The position numbers were made by a program, and so were the translations under genes. 64,000 bases of DNA from Arthrobacter sp. ov407 (GTDB lineage Bacteria; Actinomycetota; Actinomycetes; Actinomycetales; Micrococcaceae): the NCBI RefSeq assembly GCF_900102895.1, contig NZ_FNGD01000004.1, positions 248,001 through 312,000 on the forward strand. Direction: 5' to 3'. Shown piece by piece: positions 1 through 9,421 of this stretch. The first letter of the stretch is position 1. Every line of letters starts with the position of its first letter. The notes below the pieces were generated by a model. That model had not been told where the DNA came from, made no database searches, and saw nothing but the letters and a program-made list of their open reading frames with translations.

Positions 1-118
1 CCCGGAGCTGCTGGAGGAGCTCCACGTCGAGGCCAACAAAGTCTGCTTCATCGCCCGCAGCGTCAATTTCCCGGTGCTGCACGAGCCCACGGCTGTGGTC
101 GAGGGCCAGGCGGACTGA
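1..118 (+). CDS. 3' end of an unidentified protein (partial)
   Basis: An open frame enters from the left edge and stops with TGA at 116-118, giving the last 38 residues of a protein ending VVEGQAD. The codon use is normal for the window, so it looks like a real gene end. I do not recognise the family. It converges on the epimerase gene, whose stop lies 19 bases further on. The start and most of the gene are outside the window. Confidence 0.55.
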   Translation, partial: PELLEELHVEANKVCFIARSVNFPVLHEPTAVVEGQAD

Positions 119-136
119 ACAGGTCAGCGGGCCCGG

Positions 137-1150
137 TCAGCCAAGCCCGGCTGAGGACTCTGCCCTGTAAGCGGACACGAGCCGGTGTTCCGTCTCCGGG
201 CTCATCCCGGCCTTGCGTTCGCGGCCGAGTCCGCGGCGGCGTTCATCCGCCAGGGTGTCCCGCAGCGTGTCCATCCAGGGCCGAATGGACAGCCCGGCCG
301 CCCGGGCAGCGTCATTGCTGCGGGTCGCGAACCCCTCGTGGCCGGACGGCAGCCACAACGGCAGCGAGTCCGGACCGGCCCAGTAGTTCGCGCCATGGGA
401 CGCCAGCCAGTCCTCGGGGGCGACAACGGCCTCGGAGTCGGCGTCGGCGAGCTGACGCGATTCCTCCAGATAGGCGGCAAACGGGACCGGTTCACCGACG
501 GCGTTCAGCGCCCCGGTGGTTCCGTTTTCGGCGGCGGTGAGGACCCAAGCCGCGAGGTCGCGTACGTCGATGATCTGGGTGGCGTCGGCGGGGATGTCCG
601 GGACCAGGACGGGATTGTTGTCCCGGGCAAAACGGGCCGGCCAGTACCCGTAACGGTCGGAGCCGTCTCCGGGTCCGCCGATCAGGCCGGCGCGGCAGAG
701 GTGCGCCTTGTCCCCTGCCAGTTCCCGTGTCAGGTGCTCGATCGCGGACTTGGCTTCGCCGTAGTTGTCCATGCTCAGTTCCGTGCCCGGAGCCAGCGCC
801 GGGAGCACCTGAGCGTCTTCGGCGGCGCCGGCCACGGAATGGTCCGCGTAGACCGAGCAGCTGGAGATGAAGGTCCAGTGCCGGGCCGCTCCGGCCAGCG
901 CCTCAAGCGCCTCCCGCGCCTGGCCAGGGTCCCGCGAAACGTCGACGACGGCGTCCCACCCGCCGCTGCCGGCGGCCCCCTCGTAGGCGGCCTTGCCCTG
1001 CGAGCGGTCCGCGCGCAGCCAGGTGGCGCCGTCCGGCGGTGCCGAGGCCGTGCCACGGGCCAGGCAGGTGACGTCGTGGCCGGCGGCCAAGGCCCGCCGG
1101 GCTATTTCTGCTGACAGGAAGACGGTGCCGCCAAGGACCAGGATGCGCAT
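137..1150 (-). CDS. NAD-dependent epimerase/dehydratase family protein
   Basis: A 337-residue cytosolic Rossmann-fold protein of the extended short-chain dehydrogenase type. The N-terminus MRILVLGGTVFLS carries the dinucleotide-binding glycine pattern, and residues near 90-95 (TFISSCSVY) fit the strand and serine region of the epimerase fold, followed by the usual YGEAK (Tyr-x-x-x-Lys) catalytic pair near 130. The substrate cannot be told. The start is ATG at 1150. No Shine-Dalgarno is seen, but a TAGCGT box lies six bases upstream, as at other putative leaderless genes here. It is convergent with the partial gene at the left edge and divergent from mscS. Similar proteins are often annotated as reductases or isoflavone-reductase-like proteins. 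Confidence 0.8.
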   Translation of the reverse strand: MRILVLGGTVFLSAEIARRALAAGHDVTCLARGTASAPPDGATWLRADRSQGKAAYEGAAGSGGWDAVVDVSRDPGQAREALEALAGAARHWTFISSCSVYADHSVAGAAEDAQVLPALAPGTELSMDNYGEAKSAIEHLTRELAGDKAHLCRAGLIGGPGDGSDRYGYWPARFARDNNPVLVPDIPADATQIIDVRDLAAWVLTAAENGTTGALNAVGEPVPFAAYLEESRQLADADSEAVVAPEDWLASHGANYWAGPDSLPLWLPSGHEGFATRSNDAARAAGLSIRPWMDTLRDTLADERRRGLGRERKAGMSPETEHRLVSAYRAESSAGLG

Positions 1151-1283
1151 GGGGCTACGCTACGGCGCTAATGTTGAAGTAGACCAGAGTGTTATGCGCC
1201 CGGCGAACGCCGGCCGCATATCCGGATGCCCAGCCCCGCTGCCGGCAGCCGGGGACGAAGCAACAAGGAGTTTTCCCCCACCG

Positions 1284-1943
1284 ATGATCAGCCTGACCAC
1301 CATCGAACCAATCACCGCCCAAGAAATCGCCGCCGTCAATCTGCCGGGCGCCCTGATAGCCCTGGGGATCGGCGTCGCCGTGTGGCTGCTGGCGTCCTTC
1401 GTGATCGCCGGAATTACCAAGCGTGTCGCCGAGGGCAGCACATTCTTCAAGAAGCGGCATTTCCGCTGGGTGTCTCCCGCTCTGCGGGCACTGGACCACG
1501 AGCGCCGGGTCCAGCGGGCCCACACAATTGGCGCACTGCTCAATAGCGTTGTCGGCGTCCTGGTGGCCGTCCTCACCATCGTGTACGTGCTCAAATACCT
1601 GAACGTGGACATTGCACCGCTGCTGACCAGCGTCGGTATCCTCGGTATCGCCATCGGCTTCGGCGCCCAGCAGCTGATCCGCGACTTCCTGGCCGGCATC
1701 TTCATCACGCTCGAGGACCAGTACGGGATCGGCGATGTCATCGAGACCTCCGAGGTGGTGGGCACGGTCGAGGCCATGAACCTGCGGATCACCCGCGTCC
1801 GCGCGGACGACGGAACCATCTGGTACCTGCGCAACGGCGAAATCCTGCGTGTGGGCAACCGTTCCCAGGGCAATTACATTGCACCGTCTGCCCTGCCGGC
1901 CGACGAGGCCGATTCCACGCCGCAGCAGCAGGCCGGAGAATAG
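1284..1943 (+). CDS. mscS: small mechanosensitive ion channel (MscS family)
   Basis: A 219-residue inner-membrane protein. Residues about 15-40 form a first membrane helix and 85-110 a second. The pore-lining TM3 glycine/alanine pattern follows (SVGILGIAIGFGAQQ near 120), then QLIRDFLAGIFI, which is diagnostic of the family. The beta domain after it (GIGDVIE, GTVEAMNLR, RNGEI) is the cytoplasmic start of the MscS vestibule, but the large C-terminal cage is short. It should open under membrane tension to release solutes. ATG 1284 was chosen because AAGGAG at 1265-1270 precedes it and the first helix follows; a longer upstream frame has no membrane or domain character. It is four bases from the globin gene, so the two are probably co-transcribed. 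Confidence 0.88.
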   Translation: MISLTTIEPITAQEIAAVNLPGALIALGIGVAVWLLASFVIAGITKRVAEGSTFFKKRHFRWVSPALRALDHERRVQRAHTIGALLNSVVGVLVAVLTIVYVLKYLNVDIAPLLTSVGILGIAIGFGAQQLIRDFLAGIFITLEDQYGIGDVIETSEVVGTVEAMNLRITRVRADDGTIWYLRNGEILRVGNRSQGNYIAPSALPADEADSTPQQQAGE

Positions 1944-1947
1944 AGAA

Positions 1948-2406
1948 ATGACGATTCCCAGCACCGGCGAACCCCGGCAGCCCAAGCAACTGCTGCAGAA
2001 CGATCCGTTCAGCCAGCCCGGCTACACGGACAACTTCTACGACGCCGTCGGCGGCCACGAGACCTTTGTGAAGCTCATCGACATTTTCTACGACGGCGTC
2101 GCGACCGATCCGCTGCTGCGCGCCATGTACCCGGAAGAGGACCTGGGCCCGGCCAAGCGGCGCTTCCTGATGTTCCTGGAACAGTACTGGGGCGGTCCCA
2201 CCACGTACGGCGAGGAACGCGGGCACCCGCGGCTGCGGATGCGCCACATGCCGTTCCGGGTGACGCCCGAGGCGAAGGAACGCTGGCTCCTCCACATGCG
2301 CACCGCGGTGGATGCCCTGGAGCTCCCGCCGTTGTACGAGGGAACGCTCTGGGACTACATGGAGCGGGCAGCCCTTTCCATGGTGAACAGCCCGTCGGAG
2401 TCGTGA
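1948..2406 (+). CDS. glbO: group II truncated haemoglobin (trHbO)
   Basis: A 152-residue haem protein of the 2-on-2 globin class, likely binding O2 or related ligands in the cytosol. Family signs are FYDAVGGHETFVKLIDIFYDGV early in the chain, the E-F region with YWGGPTTYGEERGHPRLRMRH, where His of RMRH fits the proximal ligand, and the tryptophan of KERWLLHM typical of group II. The N-terminus is about 25 residues longer than minimal globins. ATG 1948 follows GGAGAA at 1934-1940, four bases after the mscS stop. In Actinobacteria this gene commonly sits near mscS and tesB, as here. Confidence 0.9.
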   Translation: MTIPSTGEPRQPKQLLQNDPFSQPGYTDNFYDAVGGHETFVKLIDIFYDGVATDPLLRAMYPEEDLGPAKRRFLMFLEQYWGGPTTYGEERGHPRLRMRHMPFRVTPEAKERWLLHMRTAVDALELPPLYEGTLWDYMERAALSMVNSPSES

Positions 2407-2430
2407 GCACGGAGCTGTCCGGGAAGCTTC

Positions 2431-3090
2431 CTAGAGCCCGGTGCCCGTCCGCACCAGCACGTGGCCGCGGGTGCCGCTGAGCCGGAACCAGCGCCCGGCC
2501 CGGTAGAGCCGTTGTTCGCCGTCGGCCAGGAAGCCCAGGGTGAGCGCGGCGAACGCGGCGCCGGCCGGCAGGCCGCCGGCGTCGGGCAGTTCCCGGCCCC
2601 AGACCGTCGCCCGGGCGTTGTTGACGATCAGTGCCCCCGGCTTGTCCGGGATGATCGCGGCGATCTCCCTGATGCCGGCCTCCGCCGCGGCCCGCAGGAC
2701 AGTGTCCTGGACGGTGCTAAGCAGTTCCCAGCCGGCCCGCGGCGCCCCGATCCCGGCCCACGACTCGCTGACGGTCACCGGCGGCACGGGAAGTTCGACG
2801 TCGTGCTCCCCCGCCCGTGCCAAACGGTCCAGCACGGCGGACAGCGGCACTGTGACGTCAGTGTCCGCCGGCTGTGCCAGCGCCATGGTCCGCAGGCCCA
2901 GGATGGTGGGGGTGGATTCACCCAGGAGCCGGGGCCGCAGGACGCAGACGTAGGCGGCCAGGACCGGGCCCGCGGCCTGGAGCCGGATGGCGCCGTCCTC
3001 AATGGACTTGGCGCGCGTGGCGAAGGTGCGCAGGTCATCGAGGTCGCGGGGATCGGTGAACTGCAGGGGCTGGGTTAGGACATCAGACAC
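2431..3090 (-). CDS. conserved actinobacterial hypothetical protein
   Basis: A 219-residue soluble protein without membrane segments. I do not recognise a named domain. It is a mixed alpha/beta chain with several short glycine and proline turns and one WAGIGAPRAGWE stretch near 110-121. Codon use is typical. The start is GTG at 3090. There is no ribosome binding site, but TAGAGT (complement of 3098-3103) lies seven bases upstream, which fits a leaderless mRNA. It is transcribed divergently from tesB with only 62 bases between start codons, and converges on glbO. The position beside a thioesterase and a globin is common in relatives of this genus but does not reveal a function. Confidence 0.7.
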   Translation of the reverse strand: MSDVLTQPLQFTDPRDLDDLRTFATRAKSIEDGAIRLQAAGPVLAAYVCVLRPRLLGESTPTILGLRTMALAQPADTDVTVPLSAVLDRLARAGEHDVELPVPPVTVSESWAGIGAPRAGWELLSTVQDTVLRAAAEAGIREIAAIIPDKPGALIVNNARATVWGRELPDAGGLPAGAAFAALTLGFLADGEQRLYRAGRWFRLSGTRGHVLVRTGTGL

Positions 3091-3097
3091 ACTACCG

Positions 3098-3146
3098 ACT
3101 CTACCGGCTGTGCTTCTTTGGAGCGGCGCCGGACCCCGTCTAGAGT
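3098..3146. promoter_or_regulatory. back-to-back leaderless-type promoters for the 2431-3090 gene and tesB
   Basis: TAGAGT occurs at 3141-3146 on the plus strand, six bases before the tesB ATG. The same hexamer occurs on the minus strand at 3098-3103, seven bases before the GTG of the divergent gene. The two boxes are 37 bases apart, so their -35 regions must overlap. Neither gene has a ribosome binding site, so both are probably transcribed from their start codons. Confidence 0.5.
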
Positions 3147-3152
3147 CAGAGC

Positions 3153-4070
3153 ATGACTGAAGCCGAAGCCGGACTGCTGGGGCTCCCCACCCAGGACCCC
3201 ACCTCCTCGCTCATCCAACTCCTCAACCTCGGCGAGCTCGAGGGCGCACGGACGGACGAGGACATTTTCATGGGCCCTTCCCAGCAGCAGCCACTGCACC
3301 GCGTCTTCGGCGGCCAGGTGCTGGCACAGTCCCTGATAGCCGGCAGCCGCACTGTCGATCCGGACCGCAGTGTGCACTCCATGCACGGCTACTTCCTCCG
3401 GCCGGGCGACGCCAACATGCCGATCACCTTCGGCGTGCAGCGCCTGCGCGACGGCCGGTCGTTCTCGGCCCGCCGGGTCCACGCCTATCAGGAGGGCATG
3501 CCTATCCTGTCGATGATCGCGTCCTTCCAGGCGGAGGACGAAGGGATTGAGCACCAGTCCGAGATGCCCGCCGGCATTCCGGACCCCGAGTCGCTGCCCA
3601 GCACGGCCGAGCTGCTCGGCAAATTCGATCACCCGGTGGCCCGGCACTGGTCCTACGAGCGGCCCTTCGATATCCGCCATGTCGATCCCGCGCTCTACGT
3701 CTCGGCCAGTGGACCCGAGGAAGCGCGCAACGCCGTCTGGATGAAAACCTTCGGGCCGATGCCGGACGACGCCGGCCTGCACCGGGCCGCCCTGGCCTAC
3801 GCGAGCGACTACACCATCCTGGAGTCGGTTCTCCGCAAGCACGGAATGAGCTGGATTACGCCGGGGATGTCCGTGGCGAGCCTGGACCACGCCATGTGGT
3901 GGCACCGGCCGGTCAGGGTCGACGAATGGCTCCTGTACGTCCAGGAATCCCCGAGCGCCCAGGGCGCGCGGGGTCTCGCCACCGGCAGGATCTTCAGCCG
4001 GGACGGCCGGCACGTGGCGACGGTGGCGCAGGAAGGCATGGTCCGCGTCCCGAACGATCAGAAGAACTAG
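3153..4070 (+). CDS. tesB: acyl-CoA thioesterase II
   Basis: A 305-residue double hot-dog thioesterase that hydrolyses medium and long acyl-CoA to free fatty acid and CoA in the cytosol. The first hot-dog domain has the family block VFGGQVLAQS (51-60) and HSMHGYFLRPGD (75-86); the second contains HAMWWHRP and ends SRDGRHVATVAQEGMVR, the standard C-terminal signature. The length is close to E. coli TesB (286). The start ATG at 3153 has no Shine-Dalgarno and follows a TAGAGT box by six bases. The gene ends before a strong terminator shared with the convergent ettA gene. Confidence 0.93.
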   Translation: MTEAEAGLLGLPTQDPTSSLIQLLNLGELEGARTDEDIFMGPSQQQPLHRVFGGQVLAQSLIAGSRTVDPDRSVHSMHGYFLRPGDANMPITFGVQRLRDGRSFSARRVHAYQEGMPILSMIASFQAEDEGIEHQSEMPAGIPDPESLPSTAELLGKFDHPVARHWSYERPFDIRHVDPALYVSASGPEEARNAVWMKTFGPMPDDAGLHRAALAYASDYTILESVLRKHGMSWITPGMSVASLDHAMWWHRPVRVDEWLLYVQESPSAQGARGLATGRIFSRDGRHVATVAQEGMVRVPNDQKN

Positions 4071-4100
4071 GTCAAGGGCGCCGTCGAGCACAAGACACAC

Positions 4101-4135
4101 AAAAGCCGGCTCCCCACGGGGAGCCGGCTTTTTCG
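4101..4135. terminator. bidirectional intrinsic terminator between tesB and ettA
   Basis: A GC-rich hairpin whose arms, AGCCGGCTCCC and GGGAGCCGGCT (4104-4129), are perfect complements. It is flanked by AAAA on the left and TTTTT on the right, so it can stop transcription of the convergent genes from both sides. Confidence 0.9.
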
Positions 4136-4157
4136 TGGCGCTGTAAGCCGCGTGGGC

Positions 4158-5840
<1,683 letters not shown>

Positions 5841-6101
5841 GCCTACAAATCTAGTGGTTCGGCCGGGATAACTCACATTCCTTGAGCCCCGATGCGCCCT
5901 CAGGACGGACCAGTTGCCGGAGTCACTGCCCTAGCCGTTGCCCTTCCTGTTGCTGCAGTGGCCCCGGTTGCACGCGCAGCCGCGCCCGACCGTGGACGAC
6001 TCGGTTCAGTCCTGGACTCAGTCCTGGACGCCTATGAGGCCGCCGCCCGAGGCCAGGCCCGGCAGCACGCTGACGGCGACGCTGCCGCCGGTCCCCGGGG
6101 T

Positions 6102-6686
6102 TCAGGCTGCGGCCCCTTTCAATTCACCGGTTTCCTGGTCCACCTCCTCTTCCTCACCGCTCGCGTCATCGATGAAGATCGCATGGTGATCGGGACCGCC
6201 GTCGCCGCCGGCATCCCCGTTTGTATCCCCGCCTGCATCCCCGGACTGGGTCTGCGGTCCGCCGACGTCGCCGTCACCACTACCAGGCGCACCAAGGGCA
6301 CCGGATCCGGCGGCCGTCTGGCTTCCGGCTGCGGCTGAGCGGGTGAAGTTGGCAGAGCCCCACATGAGGTCGTGGCCGACTGACTCCGCATTGATCTCGG
6401 CGTCGTGGTAGACCCTTCCGTCCTTTTCCCAGCTGCGCATCTTCAGCCTGCCAACGACGATGACCCGCTGGCCTTTCTTGATGCTGCAGCCCATATTGCC
6501 GGCCAGTTGCCGGTAGCCCTGGACAGTGAACCAGTTGGTGTTAACATCCACCCAGGTGCTGGAGCCGCGGTCGTAGCGGCGATCGGTGGCGCCGAGCCGG
6601 AAGGACGCCGTGGCCACGCCACCGGGGGTGGTCGAACTTCTAATCTCCGTGGCGACGAAGCCACGGACCGTAATGTTGTCGCTCAT
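6102..6686 (-). CDS. ssb: single-stranded DNA-binding protein, second-type paralogue
   Basis: A 194-residue protein with an N-terminal OB fold (about 1-110; MSDNITVRGFVATE, then TNWFTVQGYRQLAGN and GQRVIVVGRLKMRSWEKDG), followed by a long low-complexity Gly/Asp/Ser tail. It should bind single-stranded DNA during replication, repair or uptake. The tail is acidic but lacks the usual DDxxPF tip that recruits partner proteins, ending GELKGAAA instead. This fits an accessory SSB rather than the main replication SSB, which is normally beside rpsF and rpsR. ATG 6686 was chosen because AGGA lies a proper distance upstream; an ATG two codons earlier is too close to it. A long frame extending further upstream only reads through tRNA-Arg. 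Confidence 0.88.
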   Translation of the reverse strand: MSDNITVRGFVATEIRSSTTPGGVATASFRLGATDRRYDRGSSTWVDVNTNWFTVQGYRQLAGNMGCSIKKGQRVIVVGRLKMRSWEKDGRVYHDAEINAESVGHDLMWGSANFTRSAAAGSQTAAGSGALGAPGSGDGDVGGPQTQSGDAGGDTNGDAGGDGGPDHHAIFIDDASGEEEEVDQETGELKGAAA

Positions 6687-6929
6687 TCTCATGTCCTGTC
6701 TCGAATTGTCGTGCCCTGCCGGGCAGTTCCAGCATCCCGCCGGGGATCGCCGTCGGGGAGGGTCCGGCTGTGCCATGTGGAAAACTGGCTGCCTGCAGCG
6801 GCGTTGGCGCCGTGTTGGGGAGTGGTCCGGGCGGCAGGAGCGGTCACCGGCCAGCGTTGATCCCCACTGGCCGTCCGGCACTGTAAACTTTTTGAGGCGT
6901 CCCCGGCAGCGGCCGGTGGGTGCCACCGT

Positions 6930-7002
6930 GCCCCAGTAGCTCAGGGGATAGAGCAGCGGCCTTCTAATCCGCCGGTCGGGGGTTCGATTCCCTCCTGGGG
7001 CA
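6930..7002 (+). tRNA. tRNA-Arg (anticodon TCT)
   Basis: A full cloverleaf can be drawn: acceptor GCCCCAG with CTGGGGC, D arm GCTC/GAGC, anticodon loop CTTCTAA with anticodon TCT (6964-6966), T arm GGGGG/CCCTC with loop TTCGATT, and discriminator A at 7002. CCA is not encoded. The last pair of the anticodon stem is C6960 opposite T6968, a mismatch. It reads AGA codons, which are rare in this GC-rich genome. A terminator follows directly. Confidence 0.93.
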
Positions 7003-7008
7003 CAAATG

Positions 7009-7052
7009 AGCGGCTCTGACCTGCGATAACGCAAGGTCAGAGCCGCTTCCTA
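7009..7052. terminator. terminator between tRNA-Arg and corA
   Basis: A perfect 14-bp stem, AGCGGCTCTGACCT (7009-7022) with AGGTCAGAGCCGCT (7034-7047), around an 11-base loop. The T-tract after it is weak (TTCC then TATTTC), but the stem is strong and it lies between convergent genes. Confidence 0.75.
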
Positions 7053-7066
7053 TTTCAACTAGGGCG

Positions 7067-8083
7067 TCAGATCCACTTGTTGCGTTTGAACGTCAGGAAC
7101 AGGATCCCGCCCATGCCGATCATGAGCGCGAGTGCCATCGGATAGCCGAAGATCCAGTCCAGTTCTGGCATGTCGCGGAAGTTCATGCCGTAGATCGACG
7201 CGATCAACGTCGGAGCGAACAGGATGGCAGCCCACGACGAGATCCGTTTGACCTGCTCGTTTTGGGCGAAGCTCGATTCCGTCAGGAGCCGCATTTCGTC
7301 GTTCTGCCGCTGGGCAACGAGGGCTGCGTTGACGGCCAACGCGTTTTGCAGCAGCGCACGGAAGGCAGACACCCGCTCCCCCAGTCTGAGGGCGTGGTCC
7401 AGGACGTCGCGGAAATGGTCCTGCAGTTCGGGGTCCGGCACACCGTCCGGTCCGCTGCCCATGAGGGTCTGCAGGATTCCGGCAAGAGGGGCTGTTGCAC
7501 GCTGGAACGTGATGACCTGGCGGGAGAGTTCATAGATCCTTCGCGATACGCCGGGATCGGCAGCGAACAGGTCATCTTCGATTTCATCGATGTCGTTTTC
7601 CAGACCCGCGGCCACCGGCTCGTACTCGTCCACCACCTGGTCCAGAATCGCATACAACACCGCGTCCGGTCCGAGAGCCAGGAACTCCGGCTCGGATTCC
7701 ATGCGCCGGCGCACCCGGGCCAGATCGGGAGACTCTGCCCGGCGGACAGTCACCACAAAGTCCTTGCCGGCGAACACATGGATCTCGCCGAACTCGACCT
7801 TCTCCACATCGTCCAGGTACCGGGCGGGCCGCAACACCAGGAACAACGTCTCGCCATAGTGTTCGAGCTTGGCCCGCTGGTGGCCGGCGAGCGCGTCCTC
7901 CACGGCCAGATGGCTCAGGTCAAATTCCTCGGCCACCGAGCGCAGCTCCTCAGGTTCCGGCCGGTAAAGCCCGATCCAGGCCATGCCCTGGCGCTGCCGA
8001 AGGAGGAAATACGTCTCCTCGAGGCCTTCCGGGTCGGCGGTCCGGTGACCGTCCACATAGACGGCGTTGTCAACAATGGTCAC
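7067..8083 (-). CDS. corA: magnesium/cobalt transporter CorA
   Basis: A 338-residue pentameric channel for Mg2+ uptake. The large cytosolic domain (1-275) is followed by two C-terminal membrane helices; the first ends in YGMNF, the selectivity signature, followed by the periplasmic-type loop RDMPELDW. The start is GTG at 8083, with AGAGGAGG (complement of 8091-8098) at the right distance. It is divergent from the LapA-like gene and convergent with tRNA-Arg. Length and motifs are standard for the family. Confidence 0.94.
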   Translation of the reverse strand: MTIVDNAVYVDGHRTADPEGLEETYFLLRQRQGMAWIGLYRPEPEELRSVAEEFDLSHLAVEDALAGHQRAKLEHYGETLFLVLRPARYLDDVEKVEFGEIHVFAGKDFVVTVRRAESPDLARVRRRMESEPEFLALGPDAVLYAILDQVVDEYEPVAAGLENDIDEIEDDLFAADPGVSRRIYELSRQVITFQRATAPLAGILQTLMGSGPDGVPDPELQDHFRDVLDHALRLGERVSAFRALLQNALAVNAALVAQRQNDEMRLLTESSFAQNEQVKRISSWAAILFAPTLIASIYGMNFRDMPELDWIFGYPMALALMIGMGGILFLTFKRNKWI

Positions 8084-8272
8084 GGCCGCGCCTCCTCTTC
8101 AAGGCAATCCCTTGGCTGTGACGTTATACCGTGCCCGGGCCGGTGCCAACAGCCCTAACAGCGCTCCCCCCTGCCCGGACACCCCGCCAGCCATCAGTAA
8201 GCTTAGTATTGAGTAGACCGGCAGGGCGCCAGGAAAGTCTGGGCCTGCTCGCAATCGAAAGGCACAACCGCC

Positions 8273-8719
8273 ATGACCGAGACACCGCGCAGATTCGATC
8301 AGAACAATCCCGACGATGCCCTGACCAGCCAGCCCCCGGGCGCCGCTGACACCACGTCCGGAACCGGGTCCGGTTCCGGGACCTCCGAGGTTGAAACCTC
8401 CCGCGCAGAGGAACCCGCGGCGCCGGCCCCTGCCCCGGAAACGCGTCAGGTCACCCGCGCGGGGATGGTCTGGGCCGCAGTTGCCTGCGCGCTGGTGGTG
8501 CTGATCCTGCTCATCGCCTTCATCCTGCAGAACCAGGACTATGTGCAGGTGAAGTTCTTTGGCCTCGAAGGGTCGGTCCCGCTCGGCATGGCATTGTTCA
8601 TCGCGGCCGTCGGCGGCGGTGTGCTGGTCGCCATCGCCGGAGCCGCTCGCATCATTCAACTGCGGCTCGCCGCGCATCGTCTCCGCCGACAGGCCAGCCC
8701 GGGCACGCGCACGCGCTAA
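8273..8719 (+). CDS. LapA-domain (DUF1049) membrane protein
   Basis: A 148-residue protein. The first 60 residues are a disordered Pro/Ala/Gly/Ser-rich cytosolic tail. Two membrane helices follow (about 65-86 and 103-125), separated by the family block LQNQDYVQVKFFGLEGSVPLGM. DUF1049 proteins include E. coli LapA, which helps lipopolysaccharide assembly; in Gram-positive bacteria the role is unknown. A short basic C-terminus (RLRRQ, RTR) should be cytosolic. ATG 8273 has GAAAGG ten bases upstream. It ends 24 bases before the acetyltransferase gene. Confidence 0.82.
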   Translation: MTETPRRFDQNNPDDALTSQPPGAADTTSGTGSGSGTSEVETSRAEEPAAPAPAPETRQVTRAGMVWAAVACALVVLILLIAFILQNQDYVQVKFFGLEGSVPLGMALFIAAVGGGVLVAIAGAARIIQLRLAAHRLRRQASPGTRTR

Positions 8720-8743
8720 ACCGCCAGGCGCTACCCTCTTTCC

Positions 8744-9421
8744 ATGGGCGAACCAGAACCCCGGAGCCAAGCAGCCACTACCACCGCTGCAGCGGACTGG
8801 GCCGACGTCGAGCGTCTCTTTGGCGTCCGCGGCGAACCCTCACGCTGCTGGTGCCGGTTCTTTGCCTTGACCGGCAGCGAATGGTCCGCGTCGACCCCGG
8901 AGGAGCGCAAAAGCCGGTTGCGGGACAAGTTCGACGGCGGCCAGCCAGCACCCGGGGTCCTGGCCTTCCGCGACGGGAATCCAGTGGGCTGGTGCGCCGT
9001 CGAACCCCGCGGGTGCTATCCGAGGATCCTGCGCTCGAAGGTTCTGACGTCGGCCCCTGACGCGGCCCGGGACCCCGGCGGGAGCCAGGTGTGGTCAGTC
9101 AGTTGTTTCGTCGTCTCCCCCGGCCAGCGACGGACCGGCGTGGCGGGGGCGCTGCTTGCAGCCGCTGTCGAGCACGCCTTCGCGCACGGCGCCACCGTGC
9201 TGGAGGGTTATCCGGTCGATTCCGCGCACCGTCCCAAGGCGGGCCCGGCAGACCTCTATCACGGCACCTTGGGACTCTTCCTGGCGGCCGGCTTCACCGT
9301 GGTCAGCGACGCGGTGCCGGGACGCGCCGTCGTCCGCCTGACGGCGCCCGCCGCGGGCCCTAGCCCTAGCCCTAGCCCTAGCCCTAGGGCAGCGTCAGGA
9401 TCACCGGCCCGTCCGCGGTGA
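8744..9421 (+). CDS. GNAT family N-acetyltransferase
   Basis: A 225-residue acetyltransferase-fold protein. The N-terminal part has a Cys/Trp-rich stretch (SRCWCRFFALTG) seen in a GNAT subgroup of unknown substrate. The acetyl-CoA loop is SPGQRRTGVAGALL near 125-138, matching the R/Q-x-x-G-x-G/A signature. The last 20 residues (GPSPSPSPSPSPR) come from five copies of the hexamer CCCTAG and probably do not belong to the fold. The stop lies 38 bases inside the convergent map gene, so the tail may have been gained when the original stop was lost. ATG 8744 follows TACCCT by six bases without a ribosome binding site. Confidence 0.82.
   Translation: MGEPEPRSQAATTTAAADWADVERLFGVRGEPSRCWCRFFALTGSEWSASTPEERKSRLRDKFDGGQPAPGVLAFRDGNPVGWCAVEPRGCYPRILRSKVLTSAPDAARDPGGSQVWSVSCFVVSPGQRRTGVAGALLAAAVEHAFAHGATVLEGYPVDSAHRPKAGPADLYHGTLGLFLAAGFTVVSDAVPGRAVVRLTAPAAGPSPSPSPSPRAASGSPARPR
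9358..9387. repeat. tandem hexamer (CCCTAG)x5
   Basis: Five exact copies of CCCTAG. On the plus strand they encode the Ser-Pro repeat at the end of the acetyltransferase. On the minus strand the last copy supplies the map stop codon (TAG, complement of 9384-9386). A change of whole units keeps both reading frames. Confidence 0.97.

Noticed and set aside
9358..9387. Telomere or replication element
   Set aside because: Only five hexamer copies inside coding sequence; no other terminal or origin features nearby.
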